From: Chitinophaga sp. sic0106
GTDB taxonomy: Bacteria; Bacteroidota; Bacteroidia; Chitinophagales; Chitinophagaceae
Length of the DNA stretch: 64,000 bases
Reading direction: 5' to 3'
Assembly: GCF_019219075.1 (NCBI RefSeq)
Contig: NZ_JAHUWJ010000005.1
Span: 62,001-126,000 of the forward strand
Made by a program: the position numbers and the translations under genes. This document shows positions 24,544 through 33,692 of the stretch, in pieces. How positions within the stretch are numbered: the stretch's first letter is position 1; every line of letters begins with the position of its first letter. The notes under the pieces were generated by a model. It saw nothing but the letters and a program-made list of their open reading frames with translations. It was not told the origin of the DNA and did not search any database.

Positions 24544-25329
24544 ATGAATAGTCCAACCAAAATGCTCTCCCTGATAGGTGCCGGACCCGGTGATCCGGAA
24601 CTGATCACCCTCAAAGCAGTACGCGTGCTCCGCTCTGCCAACGTGATCCTTTATGACGCCCTCGTTAATGAGGACCTCCTCGAACACGCCAACCCCAACG
24701 CTGTTATTAAATATGTAGGTAAACGATGCAGTCAGCATAGTCGCACCCAGGCAGAAATAAATGACCTCATCGTCAGCAGTGCATATGAATATGGTCATGT
24801 AGCGCGACTCAAAGGTGGCGACCCGTTTATCTTTGGTCGCGCCACTGAAGAAATTGAAACCGCCGCCCTGCACAACATCCCCGTGCAGATCATCCCCGGC
24901 ATCAGCAGCGCCCTGGCCGTACCGGCCTCCCAAATGATCCCGCTCACCAGCAGGGGCACGGCCGACAGCTTCTGGGTGACCACCGGTACCACCGCTGGTG
25001 GTACTTTATCGCCCGACCTTGAGCTGGCCGCGCAATCGTCCGCCACCGTGGTCATACTCATGGGGATGCAACATCTTCTCCCTATCATCGAATTATTCAC
25101 CGCCCACGGTAAAGCACACACGCCGGTAGCCATCATCCAGCAGGGGACCACCCCCATGGAAAAAGTGGCCACCGGACATATATATAATATACATGAGGTG
25201 GCCAAAGCAGCCGGCGTAGGTAGCCCGGCCATCATCGTGATCGGTAATGTGGTGGACCTGCCCATGCATTTCAGCCATCTTGCCACCCAACAACTATCTT
25301 TGCACGAGGAACATTATGAAATCAGATAA
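24544..25329 (+). CDS. cobA: Uroporphyrinogen-III C-methyltransferase (siroheme pathway)
   Basis: 261 residues from the ATG at 24544. An in-frame ATG at 24502 is less likely because it lies next to a probable -7 element and adds residues the family lacks. Motifs of the SUMT family: LIGAGPGDPELITLKAVRVLRSANVILYD (SAM loop), RLKGGDPFIFGRATEE, PGISSALAVPA and VVILMGMQHL. It uses two SAM to make precorrin-2, the precursor of siroheme, the cofactor of NirB; divergent placement from nirB fits. The oxidase/chelatase steps are not fused and not in this window. Its last 14 nt overlap the start of the FNR-like gene. Confidence 0.94.
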   Translation: MNSPTKMLSLIGAGPGDPELITLKAVRVLRSANVILYDALVNEDLLEHANPNAVIKYVGKRCSQHSRTQAEINDLIVSSAYEYGHVARLKGGDPFIFGRATEEIETAALHNIPVQIIPGISSALAVPASQMIPLTSRGTADSFWVTTGTTAGGTLSPDLELAAQSSATVVILMGMQHLLPIIELFTAHGKAHTPVAIIQQGTTPMEKVATGHIYNIHEVAKAAGVGSPAIIVIGNVVDLPMHFSHLATQQLSLHEEHYEIR

Positions 25330-26008
25330 ACAGACCTGCGACGGAAAAACATGCCTGCTATGCCGCCTCTCCCTGCCGGAGTGGCTGCCAGCCATCCATG
25401 CCCAAAAGAAAAATATCGTTTATAAAAGAAATGATACGCTCTTCCAGGAAGGCGACTCGGTAAAGGGAATGTTCTTCGTGTTCGAAGGCGTGGTGAAAGT
25501 GCATAAACACTGGGGGACCGAAAAAGACCTCATCGTCCGGTTTGCCCAAAAAGGAGAGATCGTTGGCCACCGCGGCATCGGCGGCCCGGAAAACATTTAC
25601 CCGGTAACGGCTACGGCTATGGGGCCAGTGAAGGTTTGCTATGTGGACCTGCCCTTCTTCAACGCTTCCCTGCGCGTGAATAATGAACTGCTCTACCAGC
25701 TCATGCTTTTTTATGCGAAGGAACTGCAGGATGCGGAAAAGTACATGCACGGCCTGGCTCACATGCCCGTGAAAACACGACTGGCAAATGTGCTCCTCCT
25801 GATCTACCGCAAATTTGGTACTACCGCAGAAGGCTATATTAATCTGCCGCTTACCAAACAGGATTTATCAGAATGCATCGGCGCCACCTACGAAACTACC
25901 TTCCGGGTACTCAATGAGTTAACAGCGGAAGGTCTCGTAAAAACGGAAGGAAAGCACCTGATTATACCCAACCCCGGAGCACTGGCGGAACTGGGGAAAG
26001 CGATGTGA
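25316..26008 (+). CDS. Crp/Fnr family regulator with FNR-like cysteines, likely nitrate-locus regulator
   Basis: 230 residues from the ATG at 25316, inside the end of cobA (14-nt overlap, translational coupling). N-terminal Cys 8, 13 and 16 (TCDGKTCLLC) precede a cyclic-nucleotide-type beta barrel (FQEGDSVKGMFFVFEGVVKV); a central Cys-108 (VKVCYVDLPFF) stands where Escherichia coli FNR has Cys-122, 92 residues after the third Cys versus 93 in FNR. C-terminal winged HTH: LTKQDLSECIGATYETTFRVLNEL; recognition-helix Glu and Arg match the Crp/Fnr positions, with Phe where FNR has Ser. A [4Fe-4S] redox sensor is possible but the N-terminal spacing (x4, x2) differs from FNR (x2, x5). Probably controls the adjacent nitrate operon. 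Confidence 0.88.
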   Translation: MKSDKQTCDGKTCLLCRLSLPEWLPAIHAQKKNIVYKRNDTLFQEGDSVKGMFFVFEGVVKVHKHWGTEKDLIVRFAQKGEIVGHRGIGGPENIYPVTATAMGPVKVCYVDLPFFNASLRVNNELLYQLMLFYAKELQDAEKYMHGLAHMPVKTRLANVLLLIYRKFGTTAEGYINLPLTKQDLSECIGATYETTFRVLNELTAEGLVKTEGKHLIIPNPGALAELGKAM

Positions 26009-26052
26009 GCCGGCCATGGTAAAGGAATGGCGGTGTTCAGGCAACGCTCCTG

Positions 26053-26075
26053 CCGGGAACGATTGCGTAAATAAA
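26053..26075 (+). promoter_or_regulatory. Candidate LacI-type operator, copy 1 (upstream of GH43)
   Basis: Exact 23-bp copy of 28898-28920, core GGAACGATTGCGTAAATAA with an imperfect dyad ACG-N4-CGT. It ends 53 bp before the GH43 start. Only these two copies were noticed, both next to pectin-locus genes and the lacI gene. Confidence 0.6.
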
Positions 26076-26128
26076 CACCACGCATCTGCGGCTCATTTAC
26101 TATTTTGATCCCGGAATTGTTTCACGAT

Positions 26129-27766
26129 ATGAAAAAAGTATGGCTGACCTATGTACTGCTGCCAGCAGGGATTTCACTATTTGCGCTTTCTCCCGCCTCC
26201 GCACAGTCAGGAAATGATGTTTCGAAAGTTTGGGTAGCAGATAATGGTAATGGTACTTATAAGAATCCGGTTTTATATGCGGACTACTCTGATCCGGACG
26301 CAATCCGCGTTGGAGATGATTATTATTTGATCGCCTCCAGCTTCGATGCCATCCCGGGATTACCCATCCTCCATTCAAAAGACCTGGTTAACTGGCGTAT
26401 TGCAGGCCACGCACTGCTGCGTCAGCCACCATATGATCATTTTGCTAAAACACAGCATGGCAACGGCGTTTGGGCGCCTGCCATCCGCTATCATAATAAC
26501 GAATTTTATATCTATTACCCCGATCCGGATTTCGGTATCTATCTCACCAAAGCCAAAAATATCAATGGCCCCTGGAGTGAGCCGGAACTGGTGGCAGGCG
26601 GCAAAGGACTTATAGATCCCTGCCCGCTCTGGGATGATGACGGAAAGGTATACCTCGCCCATGCCTACGCAGGCAGCAGGGCCGGTATCAAAAGTATTAT
26701 TGTAGTCAAGCAACTGAACGCAGCTGGTACCAAAGCGATCGATGAAGGCGTGATGGTGTTTGATGGCCACGACGGCAATCCAACACTGGAAGGCCCCAAG
26801 TTCTACAAACGTAACGGGTACTACTACCTCTTTGCACCTGCCGGTGGCGTGTCTACCGGATGGCAGCTGGTCATGCGTTCTAAAAATATTTATGGTCCCT
26901 ACGACAGTAAAAACGTAATGGACCAGGGTAAATCGCCCATCAACGGCCCACACCAGGGTGCCTGGGTGCAAACACAGAAAGGGGCCGACTGGTTTCTGCA
27001 CTTCCAGGATATAGATGCCTACGGAAGAGTGGTACACCTGCAGCCAATGACCTGGGTAAACGACTGGCCTGTGATTGGAGAAGATAAGGATAAAGACGGC
27101 AAAGGCGAGCCGGTATTGACTTACCGCAAACCGGATGTAGGTAAAACATGGCCTATTACCACGCCTGCCGAATCAGATGAATTCAATGATAATACGATAG
27201 GCAAGCAATGGCAATGGCAGGCCAATCCTTTTGCCGGCTGGGCTTTCCCATCGTCCGCAAAAGGTAGTTTGCGACTCTTCGCTGCACAGGTGCCTGATTC
27301 CACCAACAGTTTGTGGGATGTACCAAATGTGCTGGCGCAGAAATTTCCGGCAGAAGAATTTACAGCTACGGTGAAGTTTAAATTTACACCGCGACTGCCG
27401 GGCGACCGTATGTCGTTTATAGTGCTGGGACTGGATTACGCAGGACTGGCAGTAGAAAACAGGGCAGATGGCATCTACCTCACCAGCTTGCGTTGTGCGC
27501 AGGCAGATAAAGGTAAAAAAGAACAAACGGAACAAGTGGGTAAACTAACGGGAACGGATATATTTTTCCGCGTTCAGGTTACGAAAGGAGGGAAGTGTAA
27601 TTTCAGTTACAGTACTGATGGCAGCACTTTCCAGGTGGCAGGAAATGAATTCACAGCTAAACCCGGCAAATGGATAGGAGCCAAGCTGGGGCTGTGTTGC
27701 AGCCGCACGGCAAAAACAAATGATGCCGGCTTTGCGGATGTGGATTGGTTTAGAATCACTAAATAG
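26129..27766 (+). CDS. Glycoside hydrolase family 43 (beta-xylosidase / alpha-L-arabinofuranosidase type) with C-terminal lectin-like domain
   Basis: 545 residues from the ATG at 26129, which starts a signal peptide (MKKVWLTYVLLPAGISLFALSPASAQ); an upstream in-frame TTG is ignored. Five-bladed GH43 propeller at ~35-345: catalytic base Asp in YADYSDPDAIRVGDDYYL, HSKDLVNWRIAGHAL, HGNGVWAPAIRYHNNEFYIYY, acid-Glu candidate in GNPTLEGPKFYKRNGYYYL. Residues ~350-545 are a concanavalin-like beta-xylosidase C-terminal domain (SDEFNDNTIGKQWQWQANP). Removes terminal arabinose or xylose, here most likely from pectin side chains; the sugar is not certain. Exported to the periplasm or surface. Preceded by the 23-bp candidate operator. 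Confidence 0.92.
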   Translation: MKKVWLTYVLLPAGISLFALSPASAQSGNDVSKVWVADNGNGTYKNPVLYADYSDPDAIRVGDDYYLIASSFDAIPGLPILHSKDLVNWRIAGHALLRQPPYDHFAKTQHGNGVWAPAIRYHNNEFYIYYPDPDFGIYLTKAKNINGPWSEPELVAGGKGLIDPCPLWDDDGKVYLAHAYAGSRAGIKSIIVVKQLNAAGTKAIDEGVMVFDGHDGNPTLEGPKFYKRNGYYYLFAPAGGVSTGWQLVMRSKNIYGPYDSKNVMDQGKSPINGPHQGAWVQTQKGADWFLHFQDIDAYGRVVHLQPMTWVNDWPVIGEDKDKDGKGEPVLTYRKPDVGKTWPITTPAESDEFNDNTIGKQWQWQANPFAGWAFPSSAKGSLRLFAAQVPDSTNSLWDVPNVLAQKFPAEEFTATVKFKFTPRLPGDRMSFIVLGLDYAGLAVENRADGIYLTSLRCAQADKGKKEQTEQVGKLTGTDIFFRVQVTKGGKCNFSYSTDGSTFQVAGNEFTAKPGKWIGAKLGLCCSRTAKTNDAGFADVDWFRITK

Positions 27767-27788
27767 TAATAAGAAAGGCTAAATGAAC

Positions 27789-27819
27789 ATTCCCTGACGT
27801 CTGCCAGGGAATTTTTTTT
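27789..27819 (+). terminator. Rho-independent terminator after GH43
   Basis: 8-bp stem ATTCCCTG/CAGGGAAT with loop ACGTCTGC followed by eight T residues (27812-27819). The T-run overlaps the stop codon of the convergent lacI gene. Confidence 0.9.
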
Positions 27820-28840
27820 ATCTGTTTTCGGGAGATACCAGCCTTGTCTGTAGCTTGATGGTCTTGAAATCTTTCACTGGCCGCTTGCTCTCTATCAGCT
27901 GTAGCAGCAATTCCGTTGCTACCTGGCCCATTTCAAATGCCGGCTGTTGCACCACTGTGATCGGTGCATGCAGTAATTCAATCAATTCTGAGTTGGAAAA
28001 TCCTGTGAGTGCAATCGTTTTTGGAACAGCTATTTTATGACGTTTCAACATGCGCATACAACCCGTGGTGAGTTTGTCGGATGTGGCGAAAATTGCGTCT
28101 GGTTTAGGTTTTAATTTAATGAGCTCGCTTACGGCAGTTTCTACTTCGTTTAACAACATACCGCCATGGAAGCAATATTTTATCATCCCGGGATCAGGCT
28201 TCAGCTGATACTCCTGTAATGCCGCCATATAGCCGCCTACTCTTTCCCTGGTAATATTTAAATGCTCGGAATTGGCCACACAGGCGATTCTGCGGTAGCC
28301 TTGTTCCAACAGGTGAATAGTGGCGTTGTATGCGCCCTGGTAGTTATCAACCACCACTTTGTGGGTGTTGATTTCTTCCACAGAACGGTCCACGAAAACA
28401 ATAGGAAGTCCGGACTGATGCAGTGATTTTAGTTGCTGTAAATCGTTGGTGGCGCTGGATACAGAAATCAACAGCCCGTCGATGCTCCTGGACGCCAGGT
28501 ATTGCAGCGTTCTAACTTCTTTCTCAAAGTTTTCATGGCTCTGGGAAATGATGACGGTGTAACCTTGTTCATTGGCAACAGATTCGATTCCGTTGATGAT
28601 TTGTGAAAAGAAACTATTGGCTATTTCTGCTACAATGATACCTATCGAATGGCTCTTTCTTTCTTTTAAAGACAAAGCAATAGGATTAGGCTGGAAATTC
28701 AGCCTGGCAGCGTATTCCAGCACTACCTGCTTGGTAGCTGCACTGATCTCGTGGCTGTCGCGCAAAGCACGCGAAACCGTAGAGGTAGAGAGATTCAGCG
28801 CCTTTGCAATGTCTTTGATCGTAGTTGCTTTATACTTCAT
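27818..28840 (-). CDS. LacI family transcriptional regulator of the pectin locus
   Basis: 340 residues from the ATG at 28840; the longer in-frame option at 28864 uses TTG. N-terminal HTH with hinge: TTIKDIAKALNLSTSTVSRALRDSHEIS to NFQPNPIALSLKERKS. The rest is a periplasmic-binding-protein-like effector domain (SIGIIVAEIANSFFSQIINGIE, GLPIVFVDRSVEEIN, AIFATSDKLTTGCMRML). LacI proteins are usually repressors released by a sugar; here a uronate or pectin oligomer is likely given the genes around it. The 23-bp candidate operator lies 57 bp before its start, suggesting autoregulation, with another copy before GH43. Confidence 0.93.
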   Translation of the reverse strand: MKYKATTIKDIAKALNLSTSTVSRALRDSHEISAATKQVVLEYAARLNFQPNPIALSLKERKSHSIGIIVAEIANSFFSQIINGIESVANEQGYTVIISQSHENFEKEVRTLQYLASRSIDGLLISVSSATNDLQQLKSLHQSGLPIVFVDRSVEEINTHKVVVDNYQGAYNATIHLLEQGYRRIACVANSEHLNITRERVGGYMAALQEYQLKPDPGMIKYCFHGGMLLNEVETAVSELIKLKPKPDAIFATSDKLTTGCMRMLKRHKIAVPKTIALTGFSNSELIELLHAPITVVQQPAFEMGQVATELLLQLIESKRPVKDFKTIKLQTRLVSPENR

Positions 28841-28897
28841 TTCTTTTACAGCAAGGGCTTTCAAGTATTTTTTCCCATCGTGAATGTAATGAATTTT

Positions 28898-28920
28898 CCG
28901 GGAACGATTGCGTAAATAAA
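28898..28920. promoter_or_regulatory. Candidate LacI-type operator, copy 2 (lacI/susC divergent region)
   Basis: Second exact copy of the 23-bp element at 26053-26075. It lies 57 bp upstream of lacI and 148 bp upstream of the susC-like gene, so one site could serve both. A 12-bp palindrome CTAAAATTTTAG is also present at 28966-28977, between this element and the susC-like start. Confidence 0.6.
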
Positions 28921-29068
28921 GTTCTCCGTTAGTAAATAGTTCTGTAGACTTGTATCATACGACAGCTAAAATTTTAGACCTTTTATAGCAATACGAACCA
29001 CGTTTTTGAAGGACGCAGACCTATTCGTTTAAAACTTTATTAGCCAAAAAACTTTCACGCAAGACGTT

Positions 29069-32020
29069 ATGAAAAAAATTCACCTGATTTGCTTACTGTT
29101 GTGCTGTTTTAGCCACTGGGCACTCGCACAGTCCCGAACCATTAAGGGCAAGGTGACTGATGCTACAACCGGAGAAGGATTGCCGGGAGTTACCGTACAG
29201 GTTAAAGGCGGCACCGGTGGTGCACAGACGGACCCTGCGGGGAACTTCTCCCTCACAATGCCAGACGGCAAAACTGAATTGTTGTTTACTTACCTGGGTT
29301 ATGCATCCCTCACCCTCCAGGCTACACCAGGCGCTATGAATGTACGACTGGAACAAAGCAACAAAAAACTCGATGAACTGGTAGTTATCGGTTATGGTAC
29401 GGTAAAAAAACGCGACCTCACCGGTGCTGTAGCTTCCATCAAAGGAGATGAAATTAAGAAAGTACCTTCCACCAACGTGATGGAATCGGTGCAGGGTAAA
29501 GTGCCCGGTGTCGATATCACCCGTAGCAGCGGTGCCGCAGGTGCAAAAATAAATGTAACCGTTCGCGGTAACAGGTCTATCACGGCGGCTAACGGTCCCC
29601 TCTACATCGTGGATGGGGTACAGTATAACACCATCGAAGACATCAACCCGAACGATATCCAGTCCATGGAAGTATTGAAAGATGCTTCCACCACCGCCAT
29701 CTATGGTTCACGTGGTGCCAACGGTGTTATCATGGTAACTACCAAACGTGGCGCCAGCGGTAAACCTAAACTCAGCTTCAGTTCTTACGTAGGTACCTCC
29801 CAGGTAAACGGCTATCCTGATATGATGACCGGACCTGAATACGTTGCCCTCAAAAGAGAAGCTAACCGCACCACCGGCAGATGGGCCAGCGAAGCTGATG
29901 ATCCTAAAATCTTCAATGCCTTCGAACTGGAAAATATTAAAAACAACGTGTGGACTAACTACGCTGACCTGCTGATCCACGACGGTTTACAGCAGGACTA
30001 CCAGGTAGGTATTTCCGGTGGTTCCGATAAAACAAAAGTTTATTTCTCTTTCGATTATTTTAACGAAAAAGGATTATTCAAACTCGATGAACTGAAACGT
30101 TATACCAGCCGCTTCAACGTAGATCAAACTATCAATGACGCAATTAAAGTAGGGGTGCAGAGCCAGATCACTTACTACGCGCAAACCAAACGTCGTGATC
30201 CGCTGAACCAGGCCAATAAATTCCTGCCACTCACCACACCGTTTGATGAGGATGGGAATTTCGTATTGTTCCCTAACTCAGGTTCCGCAGTGAACCCCCT
30301 GGCAGATGAACAACCGAACGCCTACGCCAACGATAATAAAACTACCAGGGTACTGGCAAATGCCTACCTGGAAATCACCCCGCTGGCAGGTCTTAAATTC
30401 CGTTCCAACCTGGGTGTTACACTGGAAAATACCAAACAGGGTATTTTCGCCAGCAAAGCGTCTATCGACCGGGGTACACAGTCCACCAGCAGAAGTCAGT
30501 CGCTCAACAGCTCCCGTACTTTCCTCAGCTGGGAAAACATCCTCACCTACAATAAATCTATCGGTGATCACAACTTCGGTATTACAGGGGTATCCAGCTT
30601 GCTGACCGATAATAATGATTATTCCAATATGCAGGGAGATGGCCAGTTGCTGCCTTCACAGCTGTACCATGCTTTGCAGAACAACGTAAGCGGTATCGCT
30701 ATTGCTACCGGCTTAACCAGAACGAAACTGATCTCCTTTACTGGTCGCCTCAACTACGACTATAAAGGTAAATACCTGCTGTCCTTCACCACCCGCTCTG
30801 ACGGTTCTTCCAAGTTGTCTCCGGGTATGAAATGGGCTTACTTCCCATCCGTTGCCGGTGCATGGCGCGTAAGTGATGAAGCATTCATGAAAAATCAACA
30901 GGTATTCAGTGATCTGAAACTGCGAGTGACGTACGGTATCGCCGGCTCTGATGCGGTAGATGCTTACTCCACTGCTGCCGTTCTCTCTAAAATTCCTTTC
31001 TCCTGGGATGATACCAATGCCGCCATTGCATACGCCATCGGCACGCAGGCTGGTAACAGAGAACTCAAATGGGAAACTTCTGCCACCACAAATATTGGTC
31101 TGGACTTCGGTATCATCGAAAACCGCATCACCGGTAACATCGATGTATACGATACCAAAACTAAAGACTTATTGCTGATGCGCACCATTCCTTCTTCCAG
31201 CGGTAACATCTCCGTAGTGCAGAATATCGGTAAAACACGCAACAGGGGTTTTGAAATCGGCATTAACACTGTAAACGTGACCGGCAGAGATTTCCGCTGG
31301 ACTTCCAATATTTCCTACTCCCGTAATAAAGAAGAAATTGTAGCACTGGCCAGCGGCGCAGATGATGTTGCCAGCGGCTGGTTCATTGGTTACCCTACCA
31401 GGGTATTATTTGATTATGAAAAATTAGGTATATGGCAATCCAATGAGGCAGACCTGGCAGCAAAATTTGGTCGCAAACCAGGTGAGATCAAAGTGAAAGA
31501 CCAGGATGGTAACGGTATAATCAATATTGAAGATCGTGTGGTAATCGGTAGCCAGATCCCTAAGTGGACCGGTGGTTTTAACAACGATTTCAAATACAAA
31601 AACTTCGACCTGAACATCTACATCTTTGCACGTTTTGGTCAATGGATCAACTCTGAATACGCCAACAAATATGATCCGCAGGGCCTGGAAAACAGCGCAC
31701 CGCTCAATTACTGGACACCGCAAAATCCTACCAACGAATATCCCCAGCCAGATGCGAGCCGCTCCAAAGCCAGCACACCATTCATTTCTACCATTGGTTA
31801 CAAGGATGGTTCCTTCGTGAAAATCAGAAATATTTCGCTTGGATATAGTTTCGCACCAGATGTCCTGAAAAGACTGAACCTGTCTACACTTCGTTTGTAC
31901 GTAACCGGTAAAAACCTGTTCACCTTCAGCAAAGTGAAAGACTACGATCCGGAAAGAGGAGGCGCGCTCAGCGAACCACTCACCAGGATGTACGTGGCCG
32001 GATTGAATGTTGAGTTTTAA
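29069..32020 (+). CDS. SusC/RagA family TonB-dependent outer-membrane transporter, pectin locus
   Basis: 983 residues; signal peptide MKKIHLICLLLCCFSHWALAQ, carboxypeptidase-regulatory-like domain (~22-105, IKGKVTDATTGEGLPGVTVQVKG), TonB box region and plug (~110-230) with the SusC signatures GPLYIVDGV and DASTTAIYGSRGANGVIMVTTKRG, then the 22-strand barrel ending MYVAGLNVEF. With its SusD partner, 19 nt downstream, it imports oligosaccharides across the outer membrane using TonB energy; pectin fragments are the expected cargo from the following genes. First gene of a plus-strand operon that runs to uxaC. Confidence 0.95.
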   Translation: MKKIHLICLLLCCFSHWALAQSRTIKGKVTDATTGEGLPGVTVQVKGGTGGAQTDPAGNFSLTMPDGKTELLFTYLGYASLTLQATPGAMNVRLEQSNKKLDELVVIGYGTVKKRDLTGAVASIKGDEIKKVPSTNVMESVQGKVPGVDITRSSGAAGAKINVTVRGNRSITAANGPLYIVDGVQYNTIEDINPNDIQSMEVLKDASTTAIYGSRGANGVIMVTTKRGASGKPKLSFSSYVGTSQVNGYPDMMTGPEYVALKREANRTTGRWASEADDPKIFNAFELENIKNNVWTNYADLLIHDGLQQDYQVGISGGSDKTKVYFSFDYFNEKGLFKLDELKRYTSRFNVDQTINDAIKVGVQSQITYYAQTKRRDPLNQANKFLPLTTPFDEDGNFVLFPNSGSAVNPLADEQPNAYANDNKTTRVLANAYLEITPLAGLKFRSNLGVTLENTKQGIFASKASIDRGTQSTSRSQSLNSSRTFLSWENILTYNKSIGDHNFGITGVSSLLTDNNDYSNMQGDGQLLPSQLYHALQNNVSGIAIATGLTRTKLISFTGRLNYDYKGKYLLSFTTRSDGSSKLSPGMKWAYFPSVAGAWRVSDEAFMKNQQVFSDLKLRVTYGIAGSDAVDAYSTAAVLSKIPFSWDDTNAAIAYAIGTQAGNRELKWETSATTNIGLDFGIIENRITGNIDVYDTKTKDLLLMRTIPSSSGNISVVQNIGKTRNRGFEIGINTVNVTGRDFRWTSNISYSRNKEEIVALASGADDVASGWFIGYPTRVLFDYEKLGIWQSNEADLAAKFGRKPGEIKVKDQDGNGIINIEDRVVIGSQIPKWTGGFNNDFKYKNFDLNIYIFARFGQWINSEYANKYDPQGLENSAPLNYWTPQNPTNEYPQPDASRSKASTPFISTIGYKDGSFVKIRNISLGYSFAPDVLKRLNLSTLRLYVTGKNLFTFSKVKDYDPERGGALSEPLTRMYVAGLNVEF

Positions 32021-32039
32021 TCTTTATTAAACCGAGGTT

Positions 32040-33677
32040 ATGAAATTATTTAATAAGTATATATTATTCGCAGGACTCGCAGCAGGTTCCCTCGCTGCCT
32101 GTAACAAACAACTGGAAGAATACAATCCGGGTAGCTCTACCTCTGATGCCGTGTATTCCACGCCGGAAGGTTTTGAATCACTCGTAAATGCCGTGTATAC
32201 CTACAACCGCTGGTGGTACGGAAAGGAAAATGGTTATAACATCTCCGAAATGGGCACCGATATCTGGACCAGCGGAACAGGGGACGTATATCCGGATCTC
32301 ACCCAGTACAATAACCTGCAGGCCAGCAATGGCGCCGTAAAAAACCTCTGGCAGCAGCTGTATGCAGCCATTAACCTGTGTAATGCCGGGGTTACCCGCA
32401 TTGATGGTTCGGGTATGACGGAGGACAAAAAGAAAATCCGCGGTGCTGAGCTCCGCTTCCTGCGCGCGTTCTACTACTGGCATATCGTGGAAACATGGGG
32501 TAATGTGCACTTCACCACTACGGAAACGAATGGTGTGGTTACCACCGCTAACCGCACCCCGGTTGATACTTTTTATGCACAGATTTTCCGCGACCTGGAC
32601 TATGCCATCGCTAACCTGCCACTCACTACCAGCGATTATGGCCGCGCTACAAAACCGGTGGCCGAAGCATTCGCCGCCAGGATGTACCTCACCCGTGGTA
32701 TGAATCAGCAGGCAGCCGACATGGCAGAGAAATTAATTAGTGGTTACACCTATAAACTCTTACCAAAATACTCAGATCTCTGGCGCATGGATAACCTCGT
32801 GAATACAGAGGTGATCTGGGCAGTAAATTACATGAAGAACCTGGTGTTCGACGACCGTCTTGATGCTACCCTGTATCCGAATGGACACAGCAGAGGCGCC
32901 AACAACGCACACATGCTCTTTGCCATGAAGTACGACGACCTGCCAGGTATGCAACGTGATATTGCCAACATGCGTCCATTTAACCGTTATATGCCCACGC
33001 TTTTCATGCTGAACCTCTTCAATGAACAAGCAGATGCCCGTTACGAAGCGTCCTTCAAACAAGTTTGGTATTGTAACAATACAAAAACAGCTCCGGCGGG
33101 CATGAAGCTGGGCGACACGGCCATCTACATCAGTAAATATGTACTGCCCGATAATCCTAAGTACAGGATTTATGACAGAAATGATATTTATAAAGCAAAT
33201 GGCGCCGGTCTGGACCGCACCCGCTACATCTCCCTGAAAAAATTTGATGATGCTACCAGAGCTTCCATGAACGAAGAACAAAGCGCCCGCGATGTATTTG
33301 TTATCCGCCTGGCGGAAATGTACCTCATCGCTGCAGAAGCACAGCTGAAGCTCAATAACACCACCAAAGCAGCTGAGTACCTCAACGTCCTGCGCAAACG
33401 CGCTGCCATTGCAGGCCATGAAACAGAAATGGAAGTGAAAGCATCGGATGTTACGCTGGACTTCATCCTCGACGAACGCGCCAGAGAACTGGTAGGAGAG
33501 CAACTGCGCTGGTTTGACCTGAAACGTACCGGTAAACTCCAGGAGCGTATCGCCAAATACAATCCGGATGCAAACGCCTACTTCCAGTCATACCACCTGG
33601 TAAGACCCATTCCGCAGGATCAGATCGATGCCGTGACCAACAAAGATGAATTTAGTCAGAATCCACAGTATAACTAA
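32040..33677 (+). CDS. SusD/RagB family surface nutrient-binding lipoprotein, pectin locus
   Basis: 545 residues. Lipoprotein leader MKLFNKYILFAGLAAGSLAAC-NKQ with lipidated Cys near 21. SusD features: SALVNAVYTYNRWWYG-like N-terminal helices, RGAELRFLRAFYYWHIVETWGNVHF (the TPR-like core), and the C-terminal DVFVIRLAEMYLIAAEAQLKLN, DFILDERARELVGEQLRWFDLKRTGKL, PIPQDQID. It caps the SusC barrel at the cell surface and binds the glycan. 15 nt before the next gene. Confidence 0.95.
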   Translation: MKLFNKYILFAGLAAGSLAACNKQLEEYNPGSSTSDAVYSTPEGFESLVNAVYTYNRWWYGKENGYNISEMGTDIWTSGTGDVYPDLTQYNNLQASNGAVKNLWQQLYAAINLCNAGVTRIDGSGMTEDKKKIRGAELRFLRAFYYWHIVETWGNVHFTTTETNGVVTTANRTPVDTFYAQIFRDLDYAIANLPLTTSDYGRATKPVAEAFAARMYLTRGMNQQAADMAEKLISGYTYKLLPKYSDLWRMDNLVNTEVIWAVNYMKNLVFDDRLDATLYPNGHSRGANNAHMLFAMKYDDLPGMQRDIANMRPFNRYMPTLFMLNLFNEQADARYEASFKQVWYCNNTKTAPAGMKLGDTAIYISKYVLPDNPKYRIYDRNDIYKANGAGLDRTRYISLKKFDDATRASMNEEQSARDVFVIRLAEMYLIAAEAQLKLNNTTKAAEYLNVLRKRAAIAGHETEMEVKASDVTLDFILDERARELVGEQLRWFDLKRTGKLQERIAKYNPDANAYFQSYHLVRPIPQDQIDAVTNKDEFSQNPQYN

Positions 33678-33692
33678 GCCAAGTAAGAAACC

